Positions 18,824-28,352 are shown, counted from the first letter of the stretch. The stretch: DNA of 64,000 nt from Dysgonomonas sp. BGC7 (GCF_001261735.1 NZ_CVRP01000020.1:62001-126000); one strand, 5' to 3'. Made by a program: numbers and translations. Notes: generated by a model not told the origin, from the letters alone.

Positions 18824-20191
18824 TTATATCAAACCTCTTGCCTTAAATTCCAGATATTTATTTATAGAATTGATAGTGAGGTTCTCGGGTTTCGATAATA
18901 TAGTATGAATGCCGTATCTGTTCAGTTCTTTCACAATCAGAAATTTGTCGTTCGATAATTTCTCGGCTATTCCTTTTCTGAAAGTTTCGTCAAGATTTGT
19001 GGGAGTAGAGTCCAGCACTTCGTTAAATTCAGAGTTGAGGAAGAAAGCAACGAGTACAAGATGATCTTTTGCCAAATGGCTCAGATACCTTAGCTGCCTT
19101 CTCATTCCGTTCACTGTCTCGAAATTAGTATATAAGATAACAAGACTTCGTTGAGTTATTTTCCGTCTTACTGTGACATATAGCCGTTCGTAGTCAGACT
19201 CTTTGAAGTCTGTTTTCTGAGCGTATAATGTTTCCAATATTTTATTTCGCTGACGTCGTTGCTTATCAGCAGGCAATATTTCGTCTATGTTTTTCGAAAA
19301 AGTTATAAGCCCAGCCTTATCTCCTTTGTTTAAGGCTGTACTGCAAACCATAAGAGAGGAATTGATCGCATAGTCCAACAAGGTCATTTCTTTGAAAGGC
19401 ATTTTCATTGTGCGTCCCTTATCTATCAGACAATACACAGGTTGCGATTTTTCTTCCTGATAGGTGTTCACCATCAGTTGGTTCATACGTGCAGTAGCTT
19501 TATAGTTAATGGTGCGCGGATCGTCGCCTGCGGTATAATGCTTTATCTGGTCAAATTCTGTGGCATGTCCGATTCTTCTTATTTTTTTTATGCCATAGTC
19601 AGTCAGACGGTGCGATGCCGCGAGTAGTTCATACTTGTGCATCTCGATGAAAGACGGATATACAGCAACATCTTTGTTGGTGTCGAAAATATATCTACGG
19701 CTGATAAAGCCAAAAATACCCGAAGCATAGATATTTAATGCACCAAATTGATATTGTCCTCTTTCGGTTGGGCGCAAGTCGTAGTAAATAACCTCTGTGC
19801 TATTTATAGACAGATTCATATCGAAATTAAGATCCCGTTTCTGAAACTGAAAAGGAACTTCTTCTATTACCCTTATTCTAACGTTGTATGGATATCGGTT
19901 TGTAATAGAAATGGAAATTGTATTTATATCTCCGTTAGATAGCCTGTCGGGGCATGTTCGGGAGGCAACGATACCTTTCTTTTGTCGGTATGCAGTGAGA
20001 ATATCCAAGAGGAAAGATGCTACAATCACTCCGAATATAACTTGCATTATGAAGAAAAATTCTTCGAAGATAAAGGATGCGAAGAACCCCAGCACACATA
20101 AAATAAGTGCGATGAAAAAACGGTTTGTAAGATATAAGCTTCTAAAAAACCGCATTATCGGGGAACTTCCGCTTTGTCTATTAGCTGGCAT
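18824..20191 (-). CDS. DUF58 domain protein (MoxR-associated, vWA-like)
   Basis: A 455-residue protein with two membrane helices (about residues 16-55), a beta-rich middle, and the DUF58 core. The diagnostic motif HYTAGDDPRTINYKATAR lies around residue 216, and a vWA-like fold follows (VYCLIDKGRTMKMP). These proteins are the usual partners of MoxR ATPases and may present a substrate or complex for remodelling. The start ATG overlaps the end of the MoxR gene by 37 nt, which suggests tight coupling. Confidence 0.88.
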   Translation of the reverse strand: MPANRQSGSSPIMRFFRSLYLTNRFFIALILCVLGFFASFIFEEFFFIMQVIFGVIVASFLLDILTAYRQKKGIVASRTCPDRLSNGDINTISISITNRYPYNVRIRVIEEVPFQFQKRDLNFDMNLSINSTEVIYYDLRPTERGQYQFGALNIYASGIFGFISRRYIFDTNKDVAVYPSFIEMHKYELLAASHRLTDYGIKKIRRIGHATEFDQIKHYTAGDDPRTINYKATARMNQLMVNTYQEEKSQPVYCLIDKGRTMKMPFKEMTLLDYAINSSLMVCSTALNKGDKAGLITFSKNIDEILPADKQRRQRNKILETLYAQKTDFKESDYERLYVTVRRKITQRSLVILYTNFETVNGMRRQLRYLSHLAKDHLVLVAFFLNSEFNEVLDSTPTNLDETFRKGIAEKLSNDKFLIVKELNRYGIHTILSKPENLTINSINKYLEFKARGLI

Positions 20192-21129
20192 ATAATTGTG
20201 TCGGTAGATGTACCGTCCATTTCTTTTTCCGGTGTTAATAAAACCCTATGACGTAGCACAGGTACAGCTATTTCTTTTATATCATCAGGAGTGATAAAGT
20301 CTCGCCCTCTTATAGCGGCAAGAGCTTTAGAGGCATTCAATATAGCCAATGAAGCGCGTGGTGAAGCTCCTAGTGTAATCCAAGGGCTCTGACGTGTAGC
20401 TGCTACAATTTGAGCTATATATTCGAGTAAATGTTGCTCTACCTGTACTTTTTCTACAGCACGGCGCAAATCATTTAATCTTTCGGCTGTAAGTATTGGT
20501 TTTATTCCTACTTCGGCTGAAAGTTCTCCTTTATGTTGTCTTTCCAGAATTGATATTTCTTCAGTAATACTTGGGTAATCTACAACTATTTTGAAAAGGA
20601 AACGGTCTAGCTGTGCCTCCGGTAGACGATATGTACCTTCCTGTTCGATAGGGTTCTGGGTTGCCATTACCAAAAAAGGATAACTCATCTTATAGGTAGT
20701 GCCATCGTTGGTTACCTGACGCTCTTCCATTACTTCAAATAGTGCAGCCTGAGTTTTTGCCGGCGAACGGTTTATTTCATCTATAAGAACTATATTGGAG
20801 AATATAGGGCCTTTCTTGAAATCGAACTTGCCTGTTCCGGGCATAAATACGCTCGTCCCTAATACGTCGGAAGGCATAAGGTCTGGAGTAAACTGTATGC
20901 GGCTAAAGCCTACATCTATAGTTTTAGCCAGTAATTTTGCCGATAAGGTTTTAGCCACACCGGGAACACCTTCTACCAGTACGTGACCGTTAGCAAGTAT
21001 AGCAACTATCATTTGTTCTATCATCTGATGTTGCCCTACTATTACACGGCCTATTTCTTCTTTTATGTTTTGAACACTTTGGCTCAATTCGGAGAAATCT
21101 ATTCTCGATTGGAATTCTAATTCTGACAT
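20155..21129 (-). CDS. MoxR family AAA+ ATPase
   Basis: A 324-residue AAA+ protein. Walker A is GVPGVAKT (residues 54-61), Walker B is IVLIDEIN (113-120), and sensor 1 is ATQNP (156-160). FEVMEERQVT and TYRLPEAQLDRF are the classic MoxR segments. MoxR proteins act as chaperone-like ATPases for metal insertion or complex assembly, usually with vWA partners. Here the partners would be the DUF58 protein and the membrane proteins of the same operon. It starts 6 nt after the DUF4350 gene. Confidence 0.93.
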   Translation of the reverse strand: MSELEFQSRIDFSELSQSVQNIKEEIGRVIVGQHQMIEQMIVAILANGHVLVEGVPGVAKTLSAKLLAKTIDVGFSRIQFTPDLMPSDVLGTSVFMPGTGKFDFKKGPIFSNIVLIDEINRSPAKTQAALFEVMEERQVTNDGTTYKMSYPFLVMATQNPIEQEGTYRLPEAQLDRFLFKIVVDYPSITEEISILERQHKGELSAEVGIKPILTAERLNDLRRAVEKVQVEQHLLEYIAQIVAATRQSPWITLGASPRASLAILNASKALAAIRGRDFITPDDIKEIAVPVLRHRVLLTPEKEMDGTSTDTIICQLIDKAEVPR

Positions 21130-21135
21130 AATATA

Positions 21136-22506
21136 TTATGTTTTATTTGTTTTCACACTTCTGTAAAATTCTTCCAGCAGGCTGTTATATTTCAGAAAAC
21201 TGTTTTCCGGTATGTAAGCAAGGGAAGCCATATCTTTATATAATTCGAATATTTGTATCAGTTTCTCTTTTTCTATGTTAGTTTTTGCACTTAAAATATT
21301 GATGAAATCCTTATCTATATTTTCTGTTTGCAGATAATAGTTTTTTCTGATGAAATCGAGAAAGTACGCATGTCGTTTTTCTACGATAGTGTTAAAGTCT
21401 TTATGTCTGTGATATAAGTTGCTTATGGTATCGAGAAACTCGAGAGATGAATTTATCGGCGGATTTATTACGGGTATTACGCGTTGTGTTCTCTTCGATC
21501 TGAACAGCATGAATAACAATAATCCACCAAGTATAATATATAGTGCAATTCGTAGAGGAGGATTGGTCAACATCATTCTAAAATCGCTACCTTCTCCTAT
21601 TGCTCCTTGTTTTTGGTACTCGTCCCATATTATAAGGCTGTTTTCGGGCAGATAGGATAATGAACGGAATCCAAAATCATATTTGTTTGTTTGCAACATA
21701 TTTATATTTGCAAAAGCTGTAGGAAGAGTATGCAAATATATATGCCCTTTTCCGTATGTTACTTCTACAAATACAGTGTCGTTTTTATTGTTTGTTGCTA
21801 ATGTCCTCACAGGGAATAAGCAACTGTCGGTGTTCAGTTTAGTCTGATTGTTGATACTTCCAAAACGATATTCTTTTTTTGCAAAATCGTTGAGTGTAAA
21901 GATGGAATCGGAAGAGAAATAATTCCTATCCATACTTATCCGCAATGTGTCCATCAGCTTGTTGTCGAATCTTTCGGCAGAGATGAATATGTTATTACCT
22001 AAGCCTACAAAATCCAACATATATTCTAAGTCCAGCTTTTCGAGGACGAAGGATGTATTGATGAAAATATAAGAAGTAGTGTCTTGTATGTTTTCTATCT
22101 GGTGATACCAATCGGTTGGGTTTACGGATGGCATATGTACTATTGTATCGCTGTCGGGCATTTCGATTGTATCGGAAACTATAGATTCTTCGTATTCATC
22201 ATCATAATCTTCCGACTCGTAGAGGCTGTCATCGTAAGTATAGCCTTCTTCGGGATAAGAAATATACTTTGCCAAATCATCTTTCAGATTATTGTATATC
22301 GGTACACGTGTGGTGCGTATATTTTTCTTGTCGAAAATATCATCCAACAAATGATATGTTATATATGTACCATATGGCGACGTTTTTGTATTAATGAAAC
22401 TAGGTGTCCAATCGACAGCTTCGGGCGATTGGGTTTTAGCATATGATAATCCTAAAAGTAAGAGGACGATCAATGCTATTAATGCCATCATCTTCTTATC
22501 TTTCAT
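21136..22506 (-). CDS. DUF4350 domain-containing membrane protein
   Basis: A 456-residue protein with an N-terminal anchor (residues 7-23, MMALIALIVLLLLGLSYA) and an extracytoplasmic domain including SPYGTYITYHLLDD, which matches DUF4350. A second membrane helix near residue 320 (IALYIILGGLLLFMLF) is followed by a cytosolic helical tail. Acidic Asp/Glu/Tyr-rich residues fill about 90-125. This gene regularly accompanies MoxR/DUF58/DUF4129 sets. It overlaps the DUF4129 gene by 11 nt. Confidence 0.78.
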   Translation of the reverse strand: MKDKKMMALIALIVLLLLGLSYAKTQSPEAVDWTPSFINTKTSPYGTYITYHLLDDIFDKKNIRTTRVPIYNNLKDDLAKYISYPEEGYTYDDSLYESEDYDDEYEESIVSDTIEMPDSDTIVHMPSVNPTDWYHQIENIQDTTSYIFINTSFVLEKLDLEYMLDFVGLGNNIFISAERFDNKLMDTLRISMDRNYFSSDSIFTLNDFAKKEYRFGSINNQTKLNTDSCLFPVRTLATNNKNDTVFVEVTYGKGHIYLHTLPTAFANINMLQTNKYDFGFRSLSYLPENSLIIWDEYQKQGAIGEGSDFRMMLTNPPLRIALYIILGGLLLFMLFRSKRTQRVIPVINPPINSSLEFLDTISNLYHRHKDFNTIVEKRHAYFLDFIRKNYYLQTENIDKDFINILSAKTNIEKEKLIQIFELYKDMASLAYIPENSFLKYNSLLEEFYRSVKTNKT

Positions 22507-23260
22507 TACCTATCATTTGATTAAATTCATTCATTCGGGTATATACCTCCGAAAACTTATTGTCGTCCAGGGTAAATTCTCCATACCATATATAGTCAAA
22601 TATAAGAGTAGCTTCCAAAAACTTAGAGCGTAGGGAGATGTTGTTTATTTCGTGCTGGTAGCTATAGTTTGTTTTGTTTGCTTTCCAGTCTATAATCTCT
22701 TTGTCGGATAGTTGCTTCAGGTTTTTAAGATAAAGGAATCGTACAGCCAAGCGGTAATCTTTGTTCTTCATAGCATTTGCTATCAATGTTTCAAAATCCA
22801 TAGCATGTACATTCTCTGTGTATATATCTATTTCGGGTGTATCTATTTTTTTCTTTCTGAAGATTGTCTTATAGTCCACACCTAACAGTTTCAGCACAAT
22901 TAGACATATGATTATTACAAATATTATAACTACCGCAATGCCCGGAAAGCCGGACTTAATTACAGCCGAAGCTATATCATTGAATAAATCGAAGAACCAA
23001 TATTTAAATTTATTCCAAAGGGATGGACTTCTCTCTACTCTTTGATAACTGAATTTGCTGTCTTTTTGGTATTCTAGTATCTTTTCCTTTTCGGGAACTC
23101 TAAAAATTACAGGAGTTTGTGGTACCGATAGTTGGATGGCACTGCTCTCAGAGAGAGTTGATATAGTATCACTATGCCCGAATAGAGGAGTAGTTACGAA
23201 AGTTAAGAGTATTACCATAATACTCCCTACTAATATTTTATATAGTTTCTCTGATTTCAA
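22496..23260 (-). CDS. DUF4129 domain-containing protein, TTG start
   Basis: A 254-residue protein with a signal or anchor segment, an extracytoplasmic linker, a membrane helix around residues 105-125 (GIAVVIIFVIIICLIVLKLLG), and a C-terminal cytosolic DUF4129 domain (RLAVRFLYLKNLKQLSDKEI, then RSKFLEATLIFDYIWYGEF). The only start that keeps the lysine-rich N-region before the first hydrophobic segment is TTG at 23260, 16 nt after the previous stop. This is an unusual start codon that gene finders may miss. It belongs to the same MoxR operon. Confidence 0.75.
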   Translation of the reverse strand: MKSEKLYKILVGSIMVILLTFVTTPLFGHSDTISTLSESSAIQLSVPQTPVIFRVPEKEKILEYQKDSKFSYQRVERSPSLWNKFKYWFFDLFNDIASAVIKSGFPGIAVVIIFVIIICLIVLKLLGVDYKTIFRKKKIDTPEIDIYTENVHAMDFETLIANAMKNKDYRLAVRFLYLKNLKQLSDKEIIDWKANKTNYSYQHEINNISLRSKFLEATLIFDYIWYGEFTLDDNKFSEVYTRMNEFNQMIGNER

Positions 23261-23276
23261 TCTGTTACTCTTTTAT

Positions 23277-24146
23277 TTAATAACGAGGCTTGTCATCTCC
23301 ATTCTCATAAGTTCCTATGTTTTCTATCTCCGAATCCATGTCTGTACCATCAAGTTTTGCTACATGACTGTAATACAATATTCCCATTGCCATGTATAAT
23401 AACGGATAGAGAAGAAATGAGCCCAAGCTGCTGATAAGGGTAGCTACATACATGTAGATGTCGCTTTTTAGAAATTCTATATCTAGCGTTGGCCCCAAAA
23501 TTGCTATGTAGCTTGGTATTGAAAATATCATACTTACAATAAAGAAAAGAATACCGAATATAAGACCAAATCCGAAAGTTACCCACCAATTATTTTTTAC
23601 CAGATTGAAGCTTCGTTGGAAAGAGTCAATAATACCCAAGTCTTCATTTATATATGTATACATATAGAATCCTAGATATACATATATTATAATTCCCGGA
23701 ATAATACAGAATATGGTGCCTATTCCCACTAATAGGCTAAATAATATGGAGCCTAAAAACAGAGGAATCATTACCTTTTTTACTCTATTCCAAATATCGG
23801 AACTCTTGACAATACCATCTGTAGATTTTGCATATGTGGCCATATATGTTATGGTATATAGTATTGTAAGATACATGGATATCCCGGTGATGAAATACGC
23901 AATAATGGCTCCTATTGGGAAGAGACTTTTGTACATGTCGATAGGGTTGTCATAAGCAGCCATACTGCTCATGGAAACGTTTTGTGTATTAGGTATTAGG
24001 TATATTGCAATAAGGAAAATCGGAATAAATATACATATAGGTTTTAGTATAGCACCGTAATTTTGCTTAATAAAAGTGAGTGCTAAATCGAAATTTTCAC
24101 TAAAATCCCTCTCCGTAACGAGATTTATTCTCTTTTGCTCTTCCAT
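23277..24146 (-). CDS. Multi-pass membrane protein, paralogue of the adjacent upstream gene
   Basis: A 289-residue protein with about six membrane segments. The signature YTYINEDLGIIDSFQRSFNLVKNNWW is split here across the end of TM4; IINED-x-IIDSFQRSF-type motifs are shared with the neighbour at 24175. It resembles the YciC/GPDPase-type membrane domain families, but I am not certain of the name. The C-terminal tail HVAKLDGTDMDSEIENIG is nearly identical in both paralogues. It lies inside the MoxR operon, with 16 nt to the next gene. Confidence 0.6.
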   Translation of the reverse strand: MEEQKRINLVTERDFSENFDLALTFIKQNYGAILKPICIFIPIFLIAIYLIPNTQNVSMSSMAAYDNPIDMYKSLFPIGAIIAYFITGISMYLTILYTITYMATYAKSTDGIVKSSDIWNRVKKVMIPLFLGSILFSLLVGIGTIFCIIPGIIIYVYLGFYMYTYINEDLGIIDSFQRSFNLVKNNWWVTFGFGLIFGILFFIVSMIFSIPSYIAILGPTLDIEFLKSDIYMYVATLISSLGSFLLYPLLYMAMGILYYSHVAKLDGTDMDSEIENIGTYENGDDKPRY

Positions 24147-24174
24147 CTGTTTTTTTATGTTTATTTGTCAATAT

Positions 24175-25068
24175 TTATTTTTCATAGGAGCTTTCTTGCT
24201 CATAATTATAATTTCCAATATTTTCTATTTCCGATTCTATATCAGGGCCGTCAAGTTTTGCTCTGTGACTGTAATATAGCGTACCCATAGCCATGTATAA
24301 TGCAGGATAGAGTAGTATGTATATACAAAACACGATAGTTATACATATATAAAAGACTATATCGTTAGCGAAAAATTCCACTTGCAACATACTGGCTATC
24401 ATTCCGGCATACATAGGTAAGATAAATATAACACTGACCATGCCTATCAACATGGAGAATGCCATACCGAAACCTAGCGTCACCCAAAAGTTATTTTGTA
24501 CTAAGGCAAAGCTTCGCTGAAAACTATCAATGATACTTAAGTCCTCATTAATGTATACATATATGTAGAATCCCAGATATACAGCTACAATCAGCCCTGG
24601 TATGATGCAGAATATATAACCAATACAGAATGCTATCCCAAACAAAAGAGATCCAAGCAATAGAGGTAATGCTACTTTAAATGTTTTTGACCAGACTTCT
24701 GATACAGTAACAGTGCCATTTTCGGATTTCTGATACAATGCCATATACGATATTGTATAAACGATTATCAGAAACATGACAATAAGTAATAATATATACG
24801 CACCAATTATACCCAATATGCTTATACCCTCGAAAGGGTTATCTTGGCTGAAGCTTCCATTATTACTATTATTGATGCCTCTTCCTAAATCATAGTATAT
24901 ATCGAACAAGTTCGGTACAAAAAATGCCGCAATCATTAATAATGGTATAAGATAGACAAGCCCTTTTAATACGGATGTATAGTTTTGCTTTATGAACTTA
25001 ATGGATAGATCGAAGTTGCCCCCAAAGTCTCTGTCTGCTATTAGTTTAATTTTCTGTTGTGTTTCCAT
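24175..25068 (-). CDS. Multi-pass membrane protein, paralogue of the adjacent downstream gene
   Basis: A 297-residue protein with about six membrane helices. It aligns along its whole length with the 289-residue product downstream: an N-terminal IADRDFGGNFDLSIKFIKQN (VTERDFSENFDLALTFIKQN in the other), a shared IFCIIPG loop, and a shared tail ending SEIENIG. This is a tandem duplication within the operon, probably giving two halves of one membrane complex. Its start overlaps the SpoIIM-like gene by 23 nt. Confidence 0.6.
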   Translation of the reverse strand: METQQKIKLIADRDFGGNFDLSIKFIKQNYTSVLKGLVYLIPLLMIAAFFVPNLFDIYYDLGRGINNSNNGSFSQDNPFEGISILGIIGAYILLLIVMFLIIVYTISYMALYQKSENGTVTVSEVWSKTFKVALPLLLGSLLFGIAFCIGYIFCIIPGLIVAVYLGFYIYVYINEDLSIIDSFQRSFALVQNNFWVTLGFGMAFSMLIGMVSVIFILPMYAGMIASMLQVEFFANDIVFYICITIVFCIYILLYPALYMAMGTLYYSHRAKLDGPDIESEIENIGNYNYEQESSYEK

Positions 25069-26017
25069 TTGTTTTTTTGTGTACTAAATAAGGGTAATAA
25101 AAAAAATACCATATAATAAATAATGCTGATAAGCCTATTATAGCCAAATTGAAATATATCGGCATTTCTGTCAGTCGGGTAAGATAACTTTCTATAAATG
25201 CGGCAACGATAAATACCGGGATCAACCCCACAACGACTTTTAGAGCATCTTTCCCTGTTTTGAACAAAGAGTATGTTCTCTTATACGTGCCGGGGAATAA
25301 AAGGCTGTTGCCCAGCATCATGCCTGCCCCTCCTGCTATTACAATGGCAGATATTTCGAGAGTTCCGTGTAGCCATATGGATATTGCCGAAGTAAATAAC
25401 AGCCCTTTAGTGTAAAAGAAATACTGAAAAACGCCGAGCATTATACCATTCGAAAACAATACATATACTGTCCCTATAGAGCAGGTTATGCCTAGTATGA
25501 AAGCCAGAAAAGCTACTTTTATATTATTTGTTGCTATGCCGAAAAACATAAATTCTTTTGTCTCCATTTTGTACACAGCCATAGGGTCTCCTTTCTCTAT
25601 ATTTTCCATTGTTTGGTTTACATAGCCCGAGCCTAAAATCTGGTTGGCAAAAGCAGATTCCTGCTGTTGAGAAAAAATACCTAACAATACTCCTGCAAAC
25701 ATGAACAAGAAAGAATAGAGCATGTATTTCCGATAACGATACATAATAAGGGGTAATTCTTCTCTCCAAAAACGGAAAAAACGCCCTTTCTCTTTCTTCC
25801 TGTATTTATATATATTGATGAAATAGCGTCCTGTCAGCTGATTCAAATATCTTACAGTCTGAGATTTGGGATAGAAGGTGCGGGCATAAGACAGGTCGTC
25901 GGTAAGTTCAATGAAATTGTCCGCTAATGTTTCAGCCGGAATATGGGTAGCTTGGGTTTGGTTATCTATTTGTTGCCACTTCTCCCTGTTTTCCTTAATA
26001 AATGCGGCTTCTCTCAT
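25046..26017 (-). CDS. SpoIIM-like (stage II sporulation protein M family) membrane protein
   Basis: A 323-residue protein. A soluble N-terminal region of about 90 residues (REAAFIKENREKWQQIDN) is followed by five or six membrane helices with the family motif FAFILGITCSIGT-type segment and WLHGTLEISAIVIAGGAGM near residue 215. In non-sporulating bacteria this family is encoded with RDD and MoxR genes rather than in sporulation loci. It is the first gene of the eight-gene operon and diverges from the RDD gene. Confidence 0.82.
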   Translation of the reverse strand: MREAAFIKENREKWQQIDNQTQATHIPAETLADNFIELTDDLSYARTFYPKSQTVRYLNQLTGRYFINIYKYRKKEKGRFFRFWREELPLIMYRYRKYMLYSFLFMFAGVLLGIFSQQQESAFANQILGSGYVNQTMENIEKGDPMAVYKMETKEFMFFGIATNNIKVAFLAFILGITCSIGTVYVLFSNGIMLGVFQYFFYTKGLLFTSAISIWLHGTLEISAIVIAGGAGMMLGNSLLFPGTYKRTYSLFKTGKDALKVVVGLIPVFIVAAFIESYLTRLTEMPIYFNLAIIGLSALFIIWYFFYYPYLVHKKTNGNTTEN

Positions 26018-26050
26018 TAATTGATATAGTTTGTATTTTTATTATTTCCA

Positions 26051-26118
26051 CAAATATAGCTCTTTAGGTAAAAAGAATGAAAAAATAGTCTTATAATCAT
26101 TCAAAAAAATTAAATTTG
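26051..26118. promoter_or_regulatory. Divergent promoter region, MoxR operon and RDD gene
   Basis: A minus-strand -7 box TATATTTG (26058-26051) serves the SpoIIM/MoxR operon, and a plus-strand -7 box TAAATTTG (26111-26118) serves the RDD gene 22 nt further on. No clear TTTG -33 box is present for either, so the assignment rests on the -7 elements only. Confidence 0.4.
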
Positions 26119-26140
26119 TCAGTCATTCTTATTTAAAACT

Positions 26141-26890
26141 ATGATAATTGAAGTTCAAACTACTCAAAATGTAACTATTGACTACGAAACCGCAGGGCTA
26201 GGGCAGCGAATATTGGCTTATCTTATCGACTATATAATTATTATTCTGTGGTTTTTTGGCTGGATATGGTTGTTCTCTTACATTGCGCCTATAGGATATG
26301 GTGCTGTCGAAGGTGGACAAGTATTGGCTATCTGTGTATGGATACTATTTTTCGGTCCCGTCCTTTTTTATGATTTTCTTTTCGAGACGTTCAATAATGG
26401 TCAGAGCCTAGGAAAAATGGTGATGAAAATAAGAGTAGTTAATATAGATGGTACAGCGCCGTCGACCGGATCATATCTAATGAGGTGGTTGTTTCGTTTA
26501 GTAGACTTTTCTCTTACTTATGGTTTTCTCGGTGTGATAATGGTTGCTGTAACAAAGAAAAATCAACGACTGGGGGATTTATTAGCCGGAACCACGGTTG
26601 TGGATCTAAAACTGAATGCCCGAAACAGACAATTATCAGTAGCTGATCTCGACTTTCACGATGATTATAAAGTTACTTATGCCGATGTGTTGGACAGATT
26701 GTCGGATCGTGATATTCAAACAGTGGTTTCTATAATGGAAGATCGTCGTATGAGTGAAAATGAATATTTTATTCAACGATTATCCGATAAGATAAAAATT
26801 ATAACCGGATATAGTTATGATGGACCCGATAAGGTGTTTTTACGAAAGATAGTTAGCGATTATAATTATTTGGCAGTACAAGAATATTAA
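26141..26890 (+). CDS. RDD family membrane protein
   Basis: A 249-residue protein with an N-terminal RDD domain: GLGQRILAYLIDYIIIILW at residues 20-38 and GQSLGKMVMKIRVV near residue 91, then MRWLFRLVDF and KNQRLGDLLAGTTVV. Three to four membrane helices are followed by a soluble C-terminal part of about 90 residues. RDD proteins have been linked to ion exchange, but more often their role is unknown. It is divergent from the SpoIIM/MoxR operon and probably functions with it. A strong terminator follows directly. Confidence 0.85.
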   Translation: MIIEVQTTQNVTIDYETAGLGQRILAYLIDYIIIILWFFGWIWLFSYIAPIGYGAVEGGQVLAICVWILFFGPVLFYDFLFETFNNGQSLGKMVMKIRVVNIDGTAPSTGSYLMRWLFRLVDFSLTYGFLGVIMVAVTKKNQRLGDLLAGTTVVDLKLNARNRQLSVADLDFHDDYKVTYADVLDRLSDRDIQTVVSIMEDRRMSENEYFIQRLSDKIKIITGYSYDGPDKVFLRKIVSDYNYLAVQEY

Positions 26891-26915
26891 AAAAGAGGCG
26901 GAAGCCTCTTTTTTC
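26889..26915. terminator. Intrinsic terminator between RDD and GH57 genes
   Basis: AAAAAGAGGC and GCCTCTTTTT arms surround a GGAA loop, with A-runs on the left and T-runs on the right. It works in both directions and closes the RDD transcript and the convergent glycogen operon. Confidence 0.85.
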
Positions 26916-26919
26916 TTTT

Positions 26920-28335
26920 CTATCTTGTTTTGCCTTTTGTTCCTCGTGAGCTTGTCGCTTTAGCTTTAGTATGTTCTATTTTAGGCTTGGTTACAGTCTG
27001 TTTACCTTCTGCCTTTTTTTCTGCTTGGCTAGCTTTTTTAGGTGCAGATGCCGGTTTAGCCTTTTTATCTTCCAGCCCTTGTATTGTATTCTCTAATCGT
27101 TCTATCTCGTCGGCCTGATTGTGTATTGTTGTCAACAGAGAATTAAGCTCTTCTGTGTCGATTGAACTTGGAAACTCTGAGTAAACTCTTTCTTTAAAGT
27201 CGCTTAAAACATTCATATAAGTAATGAATGCTTCGTATGGCGATGCATATGGGCTAAATGGCAACTCGTTTTTAGTTCCCATGTAGTAGAAGTGGTCGCT
27301 GGACTGAAGATAAACCCAGTCTTGAATAAGGCGTCTCGATTGGCTCAGTCTTACCCTGTCGGCTATTTCATATAATTTATTGAATGCTTCTTGCTGTAAT
27401 GTGTTGCCCAGCCATGCTGACACATCTCTTTCTTCCCCGACCCATGATATGGGATGCATAGACGAAATCATGTCTATTGGTTTCAATGTTTCCAATATCT
27501 CGGTCGGAGTTGCAAAGCCAATATTCTTTTCTGCTGCAAAACGGGGCAGTGCTTTTATGAAGTCGAAAATTCCCGAGCTTTTTTTCTGGAAATTACCTAA
27601 GGCTTCATAGTTCATAAATAGATTTATGACCTGCTCTTCTTTTGGAGTAGCTGCTATCCAACTGATGAATTTGTCTGCTGTTAAAGGATAATCACTCCAG
27701 TCGTAGTTAGAAAAGCGGGTTGCTATGTCGTCACTGAATTTTGGGTTCCGCATCAGCATTTTTAGTTTTGGTTGTGCAGCAGACTGATATATGTAGTTTG
27801 GGCTTTTCCACCCCAACGTTCTTTTAGCTCCGGGTGCCAATATTCCGATAAATCCCATTTCATGCACCATGTTTGCTATGTCGTCAGAAAATATTAATTC
27901 GGTATTTCTGAATACTTTTGGTTTTAGACCGAATAGAGACTCTATTTTATCATCGTGTGTTTTTACCTGATTCTTAAACTCTTCGGGATCTATAAGAGAA
28001 GCTAGCGAATGTCCCTGAGTTTCAGACAGAAATTCTACACATCCCGTATCGGCCAATTCTCTAAAGCCGTCTATTACTTCCGGTGCATATATTTCCATTT
28101 GGTCAAGTGCTGCACCTGAAATAGAAAAAGCAATTTTAAACTTTCCTTTGTGTTCTTTTATCATCTCCAGCATCAGTCTGTTGGCTGGAATGAATGATAC
28201 CTCTGCAACACGTTGAATAAAATCTTCGTTTGCAAAATCATCATAATAGTAATGGTCGCTTCCTATATTGAAGAATCTGTATCGTTTCAGCCTATGAGGC
28301 TGGTGTATCTGGAAATAAAAGCAAATATTTTTCAT
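26920..28335 (-). CDS. Glycoside hydrolase family 57 (alpha-amylase/glucanotransferase type)
   Basis: A 471-residue cytosolic enzyme, third gene of the glycogen operon. The N-terminal CFYFQIHQPHRLKRYRFF is GH57 conserved region 1, EFLSETQGHSL is region 2, and FRNTELIFSDD contains the expected catalytic Glu. It would trim or rearrange alpha-1,4 glucans. The last 70 residues are unusual: a coiled-coil stretch (LNSLLTTIHNQADEIERLE) leads into a lysine/alanine-rich tail that ends SSRGTKGKTR. This tail looks disordered and is not part of the GH57 domain. Confidence 0.88.
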   Translation of the reverse strand: MKNICFYFQIHQPHRLKRYRFFNIGSDHYYYDDFANEDFIQRVAEVSFIPANRLMLEMIKEHKGKFKIAFSISGAALDQMEIYAPEVIDGFRELADTGCVEFLSETQGHSLASLIDPEEFKNQVKTHDDKIESLFGLKPKVFRNTELIFSDDIANMVHEMGFIGILAPGAKRTLGWKSPNYIYQSAAQPKLKMLMRNPKFSDDIATRFSNYDWSDYPLTADKFISWIAATPKEEQVINLFMNYEALGNFQKKSSGIFDFIKALPRFAAEKNIGFATPTEILETLKPIDMISSMHPISWVGEERDVSAWLGNTLQQEAFNKLYEIADRVRLSQSRRLIQDWVYLQSSDHFYYMGTKNELPFSPYASPYEAFITYMNVLSDFKERVYSEFPSSIDTEELNSLLTTIHNQADEIERLENTIQGLEDKKAKPASAPKKASQAEKKAEGKQTVTKPKIEHTKAKATSSRGTKGKTR

Positions 28336-28352
28336 AATTATAATCGGTTGTA

